A DNA stretch of 64,000 nt from Paenibacillus daejeonensis DSM 15491 (GCF_000378385.1 NZ_KB899666.1:124001-188000); one strand, 5' to 3'. Counted from the stretch's first letter, positions 28,264 through 37,701 are shown. Translations and numbers: made by a program. The notes: generated by a model not told the origin, from the sequence alone.

Positions 28264-29623
28264 TCAAATACGTTGTTACCCGGTTCTGGATCAGCTTGCT
28301 GACTTCTTCTGCGGATTTCTGTCCGCTTAAATAGCTTTCGAACTCCTCCATCGCGATCGTTAACACTTTCATATCGCTGGATCTGCGAGTGCCCGCCTCC
28401 GAGGTCAGCTTCTTTATCTCCTCCATCCGTTTTTCCATCGTTTCGATAGTTGGCAGCATATCTTCCGGGATAGGCAGATCAAGCGTTCCGCTCTCGATTA
28501 ATTGCAACGCTTCATTCAATTTCACATCCGTAGCCGCTTGATTCATGGGTAATCCGAAGAGATCCGGCGAAGCTTGCATTTCATCGGAAAGCAAAAACTT
28601 GATGAATGCCCAGGCTTCCGGCTGTACATCGGATTTGCTGTTAATCCCCAGACTGTCAATCGCTTTGTACGGTATGCCTTCCTGGTTGCCGCTCACGCTT
28701 GGCTTCTGGTAGTATTCAAAGTCCGAAGGCATCATCAAGGCTGCCCTAGGGTTGAATATGCCCACCATCTGAAATACCGCTTTACTGGAATCGGCCGTAA
28801 ACCCTTCGCTGAACAAGCCTTCGTCATAGATCGATTTGATTTCCTTCATCATGTTGCGGAACAGATCCGAATCGAAATTCGCCTGGCCTTGACTGACGAG
28901 CTCCGTATAATTTTCCTCCACATAATCATAGAGTAGCGGTGACATACCCAGGTTATAGTATCCTTCGCTATCCGCTTGTTGCTTCAGTTTCTTGGCGACA
29001 TCCCTGAATTCGCTCCAGCTCCAGGGCTCATGTCTGTCGACTGTAATATTCTCCTTCTCCAGTATCCGGGTGTTTCCCTGGACCGTTTCAAGTGAAAAGG
29101 AGAGCGGCATGACATACAGGCCATCCCCGTCTTGGGCTGCCTTCAAAATATTGGTGTATAATGCGTTTTGGTCAAACGAACTGTCGCTTGCAATCAGGTC
29201 GTTCAAGTCAACTAACAGCTTTTTGTCGACAAATTTGTCTTGCGGCAGGTTGTTCATAAGAATAAGATCGGACCCTTTGCCGGAAATCACCTGCGTCGTC
29301 ACCGATTGCACGTACTTTTCAATGTCCGCCAGCGAGAGAGCCTCCCGGGCCATGCCGCTTTCCGTTCCTTCCGACGCTTTGTATTCTTTGATTTCGATCT
29401 GAATGTCCTTATGCTTTTCCTCGAATAACCGTACAGCCGTTTCCAAAAACCGATTATTCTGCAGGACAGAAACGACGACGGTTTTTTTGCCGCCCTCCGT
29501 CAAACGATTGGCATCGCCTGTGGATTCGTTTCTAGGTACGTCTCCTCCATTTCCGGAACAAGCCGATGTCAGTAGCATGATGGACAGCATGACGAAGAAC
29601 CCTAATTTTTTCACCTGAATCAT
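28256..29623 (-). CDS. Extracellular solute-binding lipoprotein (family 1)
   Basis: Protein of 455 residues. The signal peptide ends in LLTSAC, so it is a lipoprotein. The body is a type-1 extracellular solute-binding protein. It belongs to the importer of the two MalF/MalG-type permeases in the same operon and starts 4 bases after the HlyD-like gene. The C-terminal part (KKLTSEAGTRRSSD...) is lysine and glutamate rich. Ligand unknown; a carbohydrate is the family default. Confidence 0.85.
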   Translation of the reverse strand: MIQVKKLGFFVMLSIMLLTSACSGNGGDVPRNESTGDANRLTEGGKKTVVVSVLQNNRFLETAVRLFEEKHKDIQIEIKEYKASEGTESGMAREALSLADIEKYVQSVTTQVISGKGSDLILMNNLPQDKFVDKKLLVDLNDLIASDSSFDQNALYTNILKAAQDGDGLYVMPLSFSLETVQGNTRILEKENITVDRHEPWSWSEFRDVAKKLKQQADSEGYYNLGMSPLLYDYVEENYTELVSQGQANFDSDLFRNMMKEIKSIYDEGLFSEGFTADSSKAVFQMVGIFNPRAALMMPSDFEYYQKPSVSGNQEGIPYKAIDSLGINSKSDVQPEAWAFIKFLLSDEMQASPDLFGLPMNQAATDVKLNEALQLIESGTLDLPIPEDMLPTIETMEKRMEEIKKLTSEAGTRRSSDMKVLTIAMEEFESYLSGQKSAEEVSKLIQNRVTTYLNE

Positions 29624-29627
29624 CCTC

Positions 29628-30749
29628 TCAATGTAATCGAATACGGTTGCCTTCCTGCAACGGCTCGCTTGACTCCGTCACAATATCTTCTTCCGGGTAG
29701 AGACCTCCGAGTACAACAATCTCCTCGCCATTCTCCTTCCCCGTCGTTACATAAGCCTTCTGGACCGTGTAGGTGTTGCCGAGTGAGCTTCGATTCTCGC
29801 GCACGACAAACACATAGCTTCCGGTTGCATCTTTTTTGAGCCAGTTTTTGTCGATGACCAGGCCCTGCTCTTGGAACGGCTTCTTCAAGCTGATGCGGCT
29901 GGACTCACCTCCTTTGAGATGGTCTCCCGGAACGTGAACGACAATCGTTTTCTGATCCTTGGCGACGTCGTCTTCATCCTCCGGCATGCCGCCACCGTTC
30001 CCCGAGGGAGCATCCTTGATTTCGGCGACGGTCCCTTCGATATCCAGCGCCGTATCCTCGTTCACGTGAACAGGCACCTTCTCGTCGATTTGCATCAGAT
30101 CGGCCAATTCTTTGGCAATTGTAAAAGAGAACTGAAATCCCTTCCCGGTTTCTACCAGTGTTAACAGCGGCTGCCCTGGAGGACTAGCCATTCCCGCTTC
30201 GGCTTGAAGATTTGTCACTTTGCCATCCACAGGCGCTGTCAACGTGCTTTTTCGTTCCAGCTCTTGGCGCAGGGATTCCATTCTCCGCTTCGCGATGTCA
30301 GCGTCTATTCGATCCAAATCAAGGTCTCGTATCGCCATGCGAATCTCACGCTCGTCTCCTGCGTGCTGAGCGGCTATGAACTGTTCTTTCAGCAATTCCC
30401 GGTTCAACGCTCTTTTTTTCATGTCGTCCTCCGCATCGAGCAGCTGCTGCTTCAACTCTGTTCCGTCAAAAGTTACGAGAATCTGCCCCTTCTTGACATC
30501 CTCTTCCTTGTGCACATGCACCTTCTCCACCTTCCAGCCGCTGTCGCTGTTCAATTCTAATAACTTGCGCGGCGTGATCAGACCATTGCCTTCGATATGA
30601 TGGGATAACGTTTTTTTTACAGGCTTCGCTGTTGCAACTTTGGGCAGCAAGGCGGTTTGAAGCGTTTGGCTGAACAACGTAAACCCAGCCAGTACCAAGA
30701 GAAAGACTCCTAGTGCCACACCAGCCATCCGTTGTTTTCGCTGTACCAT
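29628..30749 (-). CDS. HlyD/RND-type membrane-fusion (adaptor) protein
   Basis: Protein of 373 residues. One N-terminal membrane helix (about 8-30) anchors a biotinyl-lipoyl-like domain split by a coiled-coil hairpin (about 100-165, rich in E/R/K/L), a beta-barrel region with FSFTIAKELADLM, and a C-terminal membrane-proximal domain (YVFVVRENRSSLG, QKAYVTTG). Such adaptors usually serve exporters (MacA-like or RND). Here no exporter is adjacent; the gene is between sugar-importer permeases and their binding protein. Either it works with a distant exporter or it helps a lipid- or wall-linked substrate pass to the importer. Confidence 0.82.
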   Translation of the reverse strand: MVQRKQRMAGVALGVFLLVLAGFTLFSQTLQTALLPKVATAKPVKKTLSHHIEGNGLITPRKLLELNSDSGWKVEKVHVHKEEDVKKGQILVTFDGTELKQQLLDAEDDMKKRALNRELLKEQFIAAQHAGDEREIRMAIRDLDLDRIDADIAKRRMESLRQELERKSTLTAPVDGKVTNLQAEAGMASPPGQPLLTLVETGKGFQFSFTIAKELADLMQIDEKVPVHVNEDTALDIEGTVAEIKDAPSGNGGGMPEDEDDVAKDQKTIVVHVPGDHLKGGESSRISLKKPFQEQGLVIDKNWLKKDATGSYVFVVRENRSSLGNTYTVQKAYVTTGKENGEEIVVLGGLYPEEDIVTESSEPLQEGNRIRLH

Positions 30750-30768
30750 GTTGCCACTCTCCTTTCGC

Positions 30769-31635
30769 TCAGCCTTTCACGCCGGAAAGCTGGATTCCCT
30801 CAATAAAATACCGTTCGGCGCTTAAGAACAGGAGCACCATTGGCATCATATACACAACCGATACGGCAAACGATACGCTAAGCAGCTCTTCCTGGATGCT
30901 GGCGAGAAAAACCGATAGCGGCTGCATCGCGGCATCCTGAAGAAAGATAAGCGGCTGCTCAACCATATTCCAATAGTCGACGAACAGGAGGACGACGAGC
31001 GCGGCAATGCCCGGCTTCACCATCGGCAGCGCAACCGATCCAAGTATGCGCAGAAGACCGGCCCCGTCCATCTTGGCAGCCTCGATATAAGACGAATGGA
31101 TATGGAGCATGAACTGCCTGAGCAAGAAGACGCCGAAGGGAGCGAACACGCCGGGCAGGATGATGGAGCTGGAATGATTCAGGAGGCCCAGCCGATCAGC
31201 CATCAAGTAATTGGGCACCAGTGTGACCTGGAACGGCATCAGCATGGTCATCAGATAGAGAAGAAACCATCCTTCCCTGCCCGGAAAACGCAGCTTTCCG
31301 AATGCAAATGCGGCAAGGGTTGCCACCAGAGCTTGTCCGATGATGATGGGCACCACCATATAGACGGAATTCCAGAACAGGTACAGAAACTTCGGCGTCG
31401 CAATCAAGGCTTTGTCATACTGCTGAAAGGAAACCCAGTCGGGAATCCATTTCAGATTGACGAAGAGGCTTGTATCGGTTTGGCCCAGCATCCCGTAATT
31501 CGCCATCATCTCCCGCTCCGTCATCAAGGAATTGACGACGGTCAAGACGACAGGCATCAGCAGCAGAGCCGCGATGGGGATCAACAGTATCGAGCGCAAC
31601 AGCGGTGCGACCCATCCCTTGGTCACGTTCCTCAC
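30769..31635 (-). CDS. Carbohydrate ABC importer permease (MalG/AraQ-like)
   Basis: Protein of 288 residues with six predicted membrane helices, the EAA loop (YIEAAKMDGAGLLRIL) and the typical C-terminus EGIQLSGVKG of MalG-type permeases. Third in the operon after its MalF-like partner (13 bases upstream). Confidence 0.9.
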   Translation of the reverse strand: MRNVTKGWVAPLLRSILLIPIAALLLMPVVLTVVNSLMTEREMMANYGMLGQTDTSLFVNLKWIPDWVSFQQYDKALIATPKFLYLFWNSVYMVVPIIIGQALVATLAAFAFGKLRFPGREGWFLLYLMTMLMPFQVTLVPNYLMADRLGLLNHSSSIILPGVFAPFGVFLLRQFMLHIHSSYIEAAKMDGAGLLRILGSVALPMVKPGIAALVVLLFVDYWNMVEQPLIFLQDAAMQPLSVFLASIQEELLSVSFAVSVVYMMPMVLLFLSAERYFIEGIQLSGVKG

Positions 31636-31648
31636 CTCTTTCTTGCCC

Positions 31649-32548
31649 TTACTCCATATAAGAGCGGAACATCCGCTCCATGCGGAACAGGACGAACACG
31701 AGCGCCATAATGCAGCACGCCATGAGCACCGCGGCGGACGAAACCTTCTGGATATCGAGGGACAAAAACATATTGTTCATGTAATGCTGCATCATATAAA
31801 TCCGGTCGTGCGGGTAGGCCCCGGCAATGAGATACGTCTCGCGAAACACCTTGAAGGAATTCAGCACGGACATCAGTACCACCAGAAACGTCGTCGGCGT
31901 CAAATAGGTGAGCGTAATGCCGAACAGCTTGCGAACCGGACTGGCCCCTTCCAGGTCGGCGATTTCATAATATTGCCCCGGAATGTTCTGCAAGCCGGCC
32001 AGAAATAGAATGACATTGTAACCAACATTTTTCCAAATGTAGACCAGAACGATTACAAAACCGGCCCATTCTGATTTCATCCAGTCTTGGCGGTCAAGGC
32101 CAACATGCTGCAAACCCGCGTTTACTGCTCCATTCCAATCGAAGAGAATCTGCCAGACAAGGACAATCGAAGCGACCGGTACAACAAGCGGTAGGACATA
32201 AGCCGTGCGAAGCCAATTCCGGATGAACACCCGCTGATTCAAGAGCAGCGCCAGCAAGAGCGAAACAGCAACAAGAATGGGCACACTGATCGCGGTGAAC
32301 CAGAACGTGTTGGACGCTGCTTTTTGAAACGAGGAGCTCAGAAGCAGCTCTTCGTAGTTGGATAACGTGAAGCCCTCTCCCCACCGGTCCTGGAACGAGT
32401 TCAGGACGCTCTGTCCGAACGGGATGAGGTAGAACAGGGAGAATCCTGCAAGGCTCGGAGCCAATAGCCAGAGGGCACTGACCGACTCGGATCGGATGAA
32501 TCGTGTGAACCGACGGTTCAAGGGATTGGGAATCGCGTTGTTCTTCAC
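31649..32548 (-). CDS. Carbohydrate ABC importer permease (MalF-like)
   Basis: Protein of 299 residues with six predicted helices and the EAA loop region (YYEIADLEGASPVRKL), where the usual EAA reads EIA. It overlaps the sensor kinase gene by 4 bases (ATGA type), so kinase, regulator and importer are made together. No ATPase gene is present in the operon. Confidence 0.9.
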   Translation of the reverse strand: MKNNAIPNPLNRRFTRFIRSESVSALWLLAPSLAGFSLFYLIPFGQSVLNSFQDRWGEGFTLSNYEELLLSSSFQKAASNTFWFTAISVPILVAVSLLLALLLNQRVFIRNWLRTAYVLPLVVPVASIVLVWQILFDWNGAVNAGLQHVGLDRQDWMKSEWAGFVIVLVYIWKNVGYNVILFLAGLQNIPGQYYEIADLEGASPVRKLFGITLTYLTPTTFLVVLMSVLNSFKVFRETYLIAGAYPHDRIYMMQHYMNNMFLSLDIQKVSSAAVLMACCIMALVFVLFRMERMFRSYME

Positions 32549-33999
32549 GCTATCTCCTCCTCGGGAAGCACCAGCCGAAAGATGACGCCGTTTTGTTCAT
32601 TGCTCACCTCAATCTGTGTACCGTAGCTACTCAATAGTTGCCGGACGATGGACAGACCCAGTCCGAACTGACCCTTGGCACCCATGCGATACGGTTCAAA
32701 CAGACTTTTCAGCAGTGCAGAATCCAGTTGCGGACCGTCATTTCGGATTTCAATGACACGCTCCCCGGCATCGGCCACAGGAGCCGTAATGGCTATCTGT
32801 TGACGGGCATAACGAATTTGATTGTCTAGCAGATTCTCAAATACGATCTTCCATTGGTCGACATTGCCACGCATACGCCAGGAAGGCGGATTCACCACCC
32901 AATGAATCTCTGGCCTGCGGAGGCGCAGCCGCTCTACCGTATCTCGCACCACGTCATCGACGTTAAACCACTGGTGGGGGGCCTCGCGCGCTGACACGTA
33001 TTGCAGCCTGCTAAGCGATAGCAGCTCGTACACCCGCTCCATAAGCCGGTCGGTTTCCTGCAGGATGGTGTCCACACTTCCCTTCAATGATCCTCTCGGA
33101 TAAATGTCATCGATGATGGACTGGGCATAGGTGCGGATAATCATCACAGGCGTCTTTAATTCATGGGAGATATTCTGCAGCAGGACTTGCTGAGTCTCAT
33201 CTTGGCGCAGCAGCCGCTGGCGCATCTCGTCGAAGGCGCGGGACAGCTTGCCGATCTCATCTCTTCTCCCCAACTCGAAGGACTCATGCCAGTTGCCCTC
33301 TGACATTCGGTTCACCTGGCGCTCCATGCGGGTAAGCGGATGGGATAAATACCGGGCGAGCCAGATACAGGGAATCGAGCTGATCAGCAGCAACGCAATC
33401 AGGAGTAGGAGCAAATGGCGGAACATTGTTCCGACCATCTCATTGCGATACTCCGCCCAGGCATAGGAGATCAACACGTCGGAACCGCCGTTCAAGGTTT
33501 TGGAGATGGAATAGAACAGGGTCTGCCCCTCAACTTGGATCGCGTTCGTCTCCACCTCCTTGACCTGTGCTGCAGCCTCCTGCTCTAACCGCTTGGTTAA
33601 GGACTCAGGCAAGCTCCTGTCCTGGTTCAAAAAAAAGGATTTCCCCTCCACCATGAAGAGATGACCAATAGCAGGCCCGCCCACGTATCCGGTAGACTCA
33701 AATTTTCCGATGCTTTGCTCCCCGCTATCGCCGTTCGTTTCCTCTGGATCTGTTGGCAGGGATAGGGCGATTTCCACACCGCCTTCTTCCTCCCTAAATC
33801 TGATGTGTCCCCTTTCCTGATCAAAAATCTCCGAGACCACGTTCAACTGCTGTTGAGCATCCCGAATCATCGCATAGGTTTGCTCGGTAAAAAAGCTTTT
33901 TAGTAGACTGGGGAGAGCCAAGGCCACCATCAAAAAAAGGAACAGCAATAAAGCAGCGAAGACAAACCATATTTTGATTGCCAAAGGCCAGTGCTTCAT
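32545..33999 (-). CDS. HAMP-domain sensor histidine kinase
   Basis: Protein of 484 residues: membrane helix 1 (about 10-32), an extracytoplasmic sensor of about 150 residues, helix 2 (about 190-212), HAMP, HisKA with NISHELKTPV (H279) and HATPase (LLDNQIRYA, GQFGLGLSIVRQL). The EnvZ/PhoR type. It overlaps the response regulator gene by 4 bases and the MalF-like gene by 4 bases. Confidence 0.92.
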   Translation of the reverse strand: MKHWPLAIKIWFVFAALLLFLFLMVALALPSLLKSFFTEQTYAMIRDAQQQLNVVSEIFDQERGHIRFREEEGGVEIALSLPTDPEETNGDSGEQSIGKFESTGYVGGPAIGHLFMVEGKSFFLNQDRSLPESLTKRLEQEAAAQVKEVETNAIQVEGQTLFYSISKTLNGGSDVLISYAWAEYRNEMVGTMFRHLLLLLIALLLISSIPCIWLARYLSHPLTRMERQVNRMSEGNWHESFELGRRDEIGKLSRAFDEMRQRLLRQDETQQVLLQNISHELKTPVMIIRTYAQSIIDDIYPRGSLKGSVDTILQETDRLMERVYELLSLSRLQYVSAREAPHQWFNVDDVVRDTVERLRLRRPEIHWVVNPPSWRMRGNVDQWKIVFENLLDNQIRYARQQIAITAPVADAGERVIEIRNDGPQLDSALLKSLFEPYRMGAKGQFGLGLSIVRQLLSSYGTQIEVSNEQNGVIFRLVLPEEEIA

Positions 34000-34688
34000 C
34001 TTTTCACCAGCCTGTAACCAAGCCCGTATAGCGTTTCCAGCCGCAGCGCCGGCATTTTCTTGCGCAGTCGCCAGATGAGATCGTCCACTACGCGGTCAGA
34101 GCCGAAATAATCCCTGCCCCATACCTCATTCAATATGCCTTCGCGTTGCACAACCTGTCCGGCATGCGTTACGAAATAGAGCAACAGATCAGATTCCTTG
34201 GCAGTCAGTTCGACTTCTTGTCCCGAACGCTCCGTCACCATGCGGGAATGTCTATTAATCGTGTAGGGTGGGTAGTCAACCTGCTCGAGAGGCGAATCCA
34301 TCAATTGCGCAGGACGTGCTCCCCCATACACGCGCTCCATCAGCTTGCGAACCCGGATGATGAGTTCACGCGTCTGGAACGGCTTGGCCAGATAGTCATC
34401 ACTGCCCAGCTCCAAGCCGTTAATGCGATCCAGATCCGAATCCCTTGCCGAAATAAAGATGACCGGGATGGACTCATGTACGCTCCGTATTTCGCGAATC
34501 AGTTGATACCCGTCCAGGCCAGGAAGCATAATATCGAGTATCCACAGATGAGGGGGCTCTTGCCCAATCGCAGCTATCGCTTCCCCGCCGTCCGTGAAGG
34601 AAACGACATTCCAGCCCTCCCTCCGCAGGTAGGAACAAATAAGCTGATTCAAACTGACTTCGTCCTCGACAAGATGAATGGTATACAT
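33996..34688 (-). CDS. OmpR/PhoB-family response regulator
   Basis: Protein of 230 residues with a receiver domain (VEDE pocket, D52 in WILDIMLPG, K in AKPF) and a winged-helix output domain (about 130-228). The start at 34688 follows GGGGAG; an in-frame ATG at 34709 has no ribosome site. First gene of the operon that continues with the kinase, two permeases, an HlyD-like adaptor, a binding lipoprotein and an ECF sigma factor. Three helical-phase direct repeats upstream (34748-34778) are its likely own binding site. Confidence 0.92.
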   Translation of the reverse strand: MYTIHLVEDEVSLNQLICSYLRREGWNVVSFTDGGEAIAAIGQEPPHLWILDIMLPGLDGYQLIREIRSVHESIPVIFISARDSDLDRINGLELGSDDYLAKPFQTRELIIRVRKLMERVYGGARPAQLMDSPLEQVDYPPYTINRHSRMVTERSGQEVELTAKESDLLLYFVTHAGQVVQREGILNEVWGRDYFGSDRVVDDLIWRLRKKMPALRLETLYGLGYRLVKR

Positions 34689-34747
34689 GGTTGGTGATCT
34701 CCCCTTCATGTGGGTTCATTTAACAACTTATCAAATCAATGTAGCAG

Positions 34748-34778
34748 AATTATCTTAGAATTATCTGAAATTGTCTGA
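34748..34778 (-). promoter_or_regulatory. Tandem direct repeats, probable response-regulator operator
   Basis: Three copies of AATTRTCT begin at 34748, 34759 and 34769, spaced 11 and 10 bases, i.e. one per helix turn. OmpR/PhoB-type regulators bind such direct repeats. They lie 60-90 bases ahead of the regulator gene of the leftward operon, suiting autoregulation. Confidence 0.5.
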
Positions 34779-34809
34779 CGACAAAAAAACACGAACCGTC
34801 GCCCCGAAA

Positions 34810-34824
34810 TGATAATAATTATCA
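34810..34824. promoter_or_regulatory. Perfect 7-1-7 Fur-box-like inverted repeat
   Basis: TGATAATAATTATCA is an exact match to the 7-1-7 operator of the Bacillus Fur family (TGATAATNATTATCA). It is in the divergent region between the regulator operon and the GntR/MFS pair. An extended -10 (TGATACAAT, 34853-34861) in front of the GntR gene puts the box about 45-58 bases upstream of that start site. Confidence 0.55.
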
Positions 34825-34910
34825 GTATCATCTTCTCAAATCAAAATCAATCTGATACAATACTACCAACGAACCAAACATCCTACGTTTAAACAAAGGA
34901 GTGATGCTGT

Positions 34911-35582
34911 TTGTTATCTCAGACGCAACGTTTAACCTTGGTGGAGCAGGTAGCCTCCCAGATCCAGGGGAAGATCGAAAACAATGAATGGCAAGTAGGG
35001 ATGCGTATTCCCCCAGAGCCCGAACTGATGGAACAGCTTCAAGTCAGCCGTAACACCTTGAGGGAAGCCATTCGGGCTTTAACGTATGCGGGGTTGCTGA
35101 AGACCAGACAAGGGGATGGGACCTATGTCTGCTCCTCAAGTGTTTTGGGGGCAGTGGTTGAAAAGGTGATTCAGCACACCGATAGGTTTGAGAGCTTGGA
35201 GGTTCGATACGCCTTAGAAAGAGAGGCTGCTACCCTGGCTACGTTCAGGAGAAGCGAAGAAGATTTGGAGGCAATTCGGTCATGTTTGGAGCAGTGCAGA
35301 CAAGCAGCCAACCAGCAAGATCTCAAAGCTTATGCTCACTGGGATGTCGAGTTTCATAAAATGGTGATTGCCGCTTCACATAACCAATTGATGTTGAATT
35401 TGTATAATCATATTTCCGAAGCGCTACAAAAAACAATTTTAGAAACCAAGGATTTCAAAAATGTAGCTTTTTATCACGACTCCCATGAGCTCCTTTATCA
35501 AGCTATTGCGAATCAAGATTGCCATCAGGCCGAGGAAGCTGTTCGCTTATACACTGAAAAGACCCGTGCTGCACTATGCTAA
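34911..35582 (+). CDS. GntR-family transcriptional regulator, FadR subfamily
   Basis: Protein of 223 residues: winged helix (about 10-75; PPEPELMEQLQVSRNTLREA) and an all-helical FCD effector domain (about 90-220; HWDVEFHKMVIAAS with metal-binding-type histidines). It starts at TTG after AAAGGAGTG at a proper distance; no ATG or GTG is in frame there. The MFS gene follows by 65 bases, suggesting the regulator controls uptake or export of its own effector. Confidence 0.88.
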   Translation: MLSQTQRLTLVEQVASQIQGKIENNEWQVGMRIPPEPELMEQLQVSRNTLREAIRALTYAGLLKTRQGDGTYVCSSSVLGAVVEKVIQHTDRFESLEVRYALEREAATLATFRRSEEDLEAIRSCLEQCRQAANQQDLKAYAHWDVEFHKMVIAASHNQLMLNLYNHISEALQKTILETKDFKNVAFYHDSHELLYQAIANQDCHQAEEAVRLYTEKTRAALC

Positions 35583-35647
35583 GTGAAGCTTAAAAGCACG
35601 AGCACGAAACTGCAATTTAGCATTTCCCAAGCGTAGGAGGAACCTTT

Positions 35648-36886
35648 ATGCGTTCAGCAGAACAATTGATAAAAAAACAAAGTGCAATCCCCCAAACCGG
35701 AGCTCGCACACAAGCGACAGTCTGGTTTATGATTTTAGGAATTATTTTTATCTCAGCAAATTTGCGTGCTCCCCTCACCTCAGTGGGGCCATTAGTCAGT
35801 ATTATTCGGGAGAACGTGCACATTTCAAACGCTTTAGCTGGCTTAATTACAACAGTTCCACTGCTTGCATTTGCATCGCTATCCCCTTTTATACCAAAAT
35901 TAGGACGCAGATATGGTGTAGAGCGTATTATCTTGATTTCCCTGATTGTTTTAACCATGGGTATAGCTGTTCGTTCGTTATCCGGAGTGGTGACCTTGTA
36001 TGTTGGAACCGCAATTCTAGGGTTCGCTATTACCATATGTAATGTATTACTCCCTAGCCTGATTAAACGGGAATTTCCGAAGCAAATGGGTGCTATGACA
36101 GGTATTTATTCTGTTTCCATGAATTTATGCGGGGCAATCGCATCGGGTATAAGTGTTCCGTTAGCTGTAGGGGCAGGCTTGAATTGGCAAGGCGCATTGG
36201 GGGTATGGGGGATACTTAGCTTCATTTCTATTCTCTTATGGGTGCCGCAGCTCAAGGTTTCATCGAAATCATCCGCCGTTGACAGCACTGCAGTTAAAAA
36301 CCAGCAGATCAATATATGGCGCTCTCCATTGGCTTGGCAGGTAACTCTTTTCATGGGAATACAATCGACCATTTTTTATGTGCTGGTAGCATGGCTGCCT
36401 GAGATACTTAAAAGTCAGGGGATCAGCTCTAGTCAATCAGGCTGGTTTCTTTCGATTCTGATTATAGCTTCGCTCCCCTTCGCGTTTATCGTTCCTGTTG
36501 TAGCTGGGCGGATGCGTAATCAACGATTATTAGTTATTATTACAACGATTTTGTTTTTGAGTGGAACACTTGGCCTTCTCTACAGCAGCACCCATCTTTT
36601 TTCATTTTGGGTTATTATCCTAGGTGTTGGCGGGGGCTTTGCCTTTGGCTTATCTATGATGTTTTTCGGCTTGCGTACCCAAAGTGCCCATCAGGCGGCT
36701 GAACTATCAGGGATGGCCCAATCCATCGGATATCTACTGGCTGCTATTGGCCCCGTGCTAATTGGATATTTGCATGATGCCACTCATGGCTGGAGCGTTC
36801 CACTCTTGATAATGGTTTGCGCTTCTGCTCTACTCGGTATGGTTGGTTTAGGGGCGGCAAGAAATAAATTTGTTGATTCTGTCTAG
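35648..36886 (+). CDS. MFS transporter, CynX/NimT-like
   Basis: Protein of 412 residues with twelve predicted membrane helices. The start of the transporter core reads IIFISANLRAPLTSVGPL, which matches the cyanate/nitroimidazole (CynX/NimT) branch of the major facilitator family. TAGGAGGAACC precedes the ATG. Coupled by position to the FadR-like regulator. The substrate is not predictable. After the stop codon there is a T8 run without a good stem. Confidence 0.85.
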   Translation: MRSAEQLIKKQSAIPQTGARTQATVWFMILGIIFISANLRAPLTSVGPLVSIIRENVHISNALAGLITTVPLLAFASLSPFIPKLGRRYGVERIILISLIVLTMGIAVRSLSGVVTLYVGTAILGFAITICNVLLPSLIKREFPKQMGAMTGIYSVSMNLCGAIASGISVPLAVGAGLNWQGALGVWGILSFISILLWVPQLKVSSKSSAVDSTAVKNQQINIWRSPLAWQVTLFMGIQSTIFYVLVAWLPEILKSQGISSSQSGWFLSILIIASLPFAFIVPVVAGRMRNQRLLVIITTILFLSGTLGLLYSSTHLFSFWVIILGVGGGFAFGLSMMFFGLRTQSAHQAAELSGMAQSIGYLLAAIGPVLIGYLHDATHGWSVPLLIMVCASALLGMVGLGAARNKFVDSV

Positions 36887-36960
36887 CTGTAATGGTGGCA
36901 GATTTTTTTTAGCAGCTCAGCAGCTGTCCTTGATTTTCACGACATTCCTGGCTTCCGCCT

Positions 36961-37566
36961 TCACTTGTCACCCTCGCCTTCATTACAAATTTCAGAGCGC
37001 TGCGGATGGTTCATACCAAAGATATGATACGATGTGATCCCGTTGGCAAATAGGCTATCGATCAACTTGACCAATTCTTCCGACGATAAATCTTTGTCAT
37101 TGCGTATCCACAGGCGAAACATCGATAGTAACGTGGATATGTAGAACTCAATGATGTAGGGGGCCAAAGCATCATTTGCGGGAAATTCTTTAATCAATCG
37201 CTCAAAGGGAATTTCTCTTTTCAGCCGTTCAATAAAATGAACTGCACCATAGTCGCCCAAGAGGGCTTTAAAAACGGAGATTTCGTCTGCATTTTCCAAG
37301 CATTGAAGTGCATCCTGGATCGTATGGGTAGAAAGCTCTCTGCTTGCCATTTCCTCGCGAATGGAGGCCAGGACACGCTCTTCCACGTAGTCCAACAACG
37401 CATAGATATCCGTAAAGTATTGGTAAAAGGTACTGCGATTATAGCCGGATTGTTTAGCAATCTCTTGAACGGATATTTTTTCAATCGGTTTTTGACTATA
37501 TAAATTACAGAATACATTGATAAAGGTTTGCCTTGTTTTGTCCGTCATCTCAGGCTGCTTGTTCAT
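36961..37566 (-). CDS. TetR-family transcriptional regulator
   Basis: Protein of 201 residues with the N-terminal TetR helix-turn-helix (about 12-60; EKISVQEIAKQSGYNRSTFY) and a helical effector domain. It is divergent from the ketopantoate-reductase-like gene, with 135 bases between the start codons, and so most likely represses it. Confidence 0.88.
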   Translation of the reverse strand: MNKQPEMTDKTRQTFINVFCNLYSQKPIEKISVQEIAKQSGYNRSTFYQYFTDIYALLDYVEERVLASIREEMASRELSTHTIQDALQCLENADEISVFKALLGDYGAVHFIERLKREIPFERLIKEFPANDALAPYIIEFYISTLLSMFRLWIRNDKDLSSEELVKLIDSLFANGITSYHIFGMNHPQRSEICNEGEGDK

Positions 37567-37660
37567 GATTGGCCTCCATGTTCTGTTCCATCGATCACAC
37601 GACAGATATTAAAAATCTGATGGTTGATGACCGTATAGGGAATGCATACAATATGATTAT

Positions 37661-37672
37661 ACAACACGTTGT
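37661..37672. promoter_or_regulatory. Palindrome in the TetR/reductase divergent promoter
   Basis: ACAAC-AC-GTTGT, a 5-2-5 inverted repeat, lies 29 bases ahead of the reductase start codon, just downstream of AT-rich sequence that could be its -10 region. A plausible TetR operator; weak evidence. Confidence 0.3.
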
Positions 37673-37701
37673 TGGATGATCAACTATTCGGGGAGGCTAC
37701 T

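Noticed and set aside
36887-36960. Terminator after the MFS gene
   Set aside because: There is a T8 run, but no stable stem directly before it.
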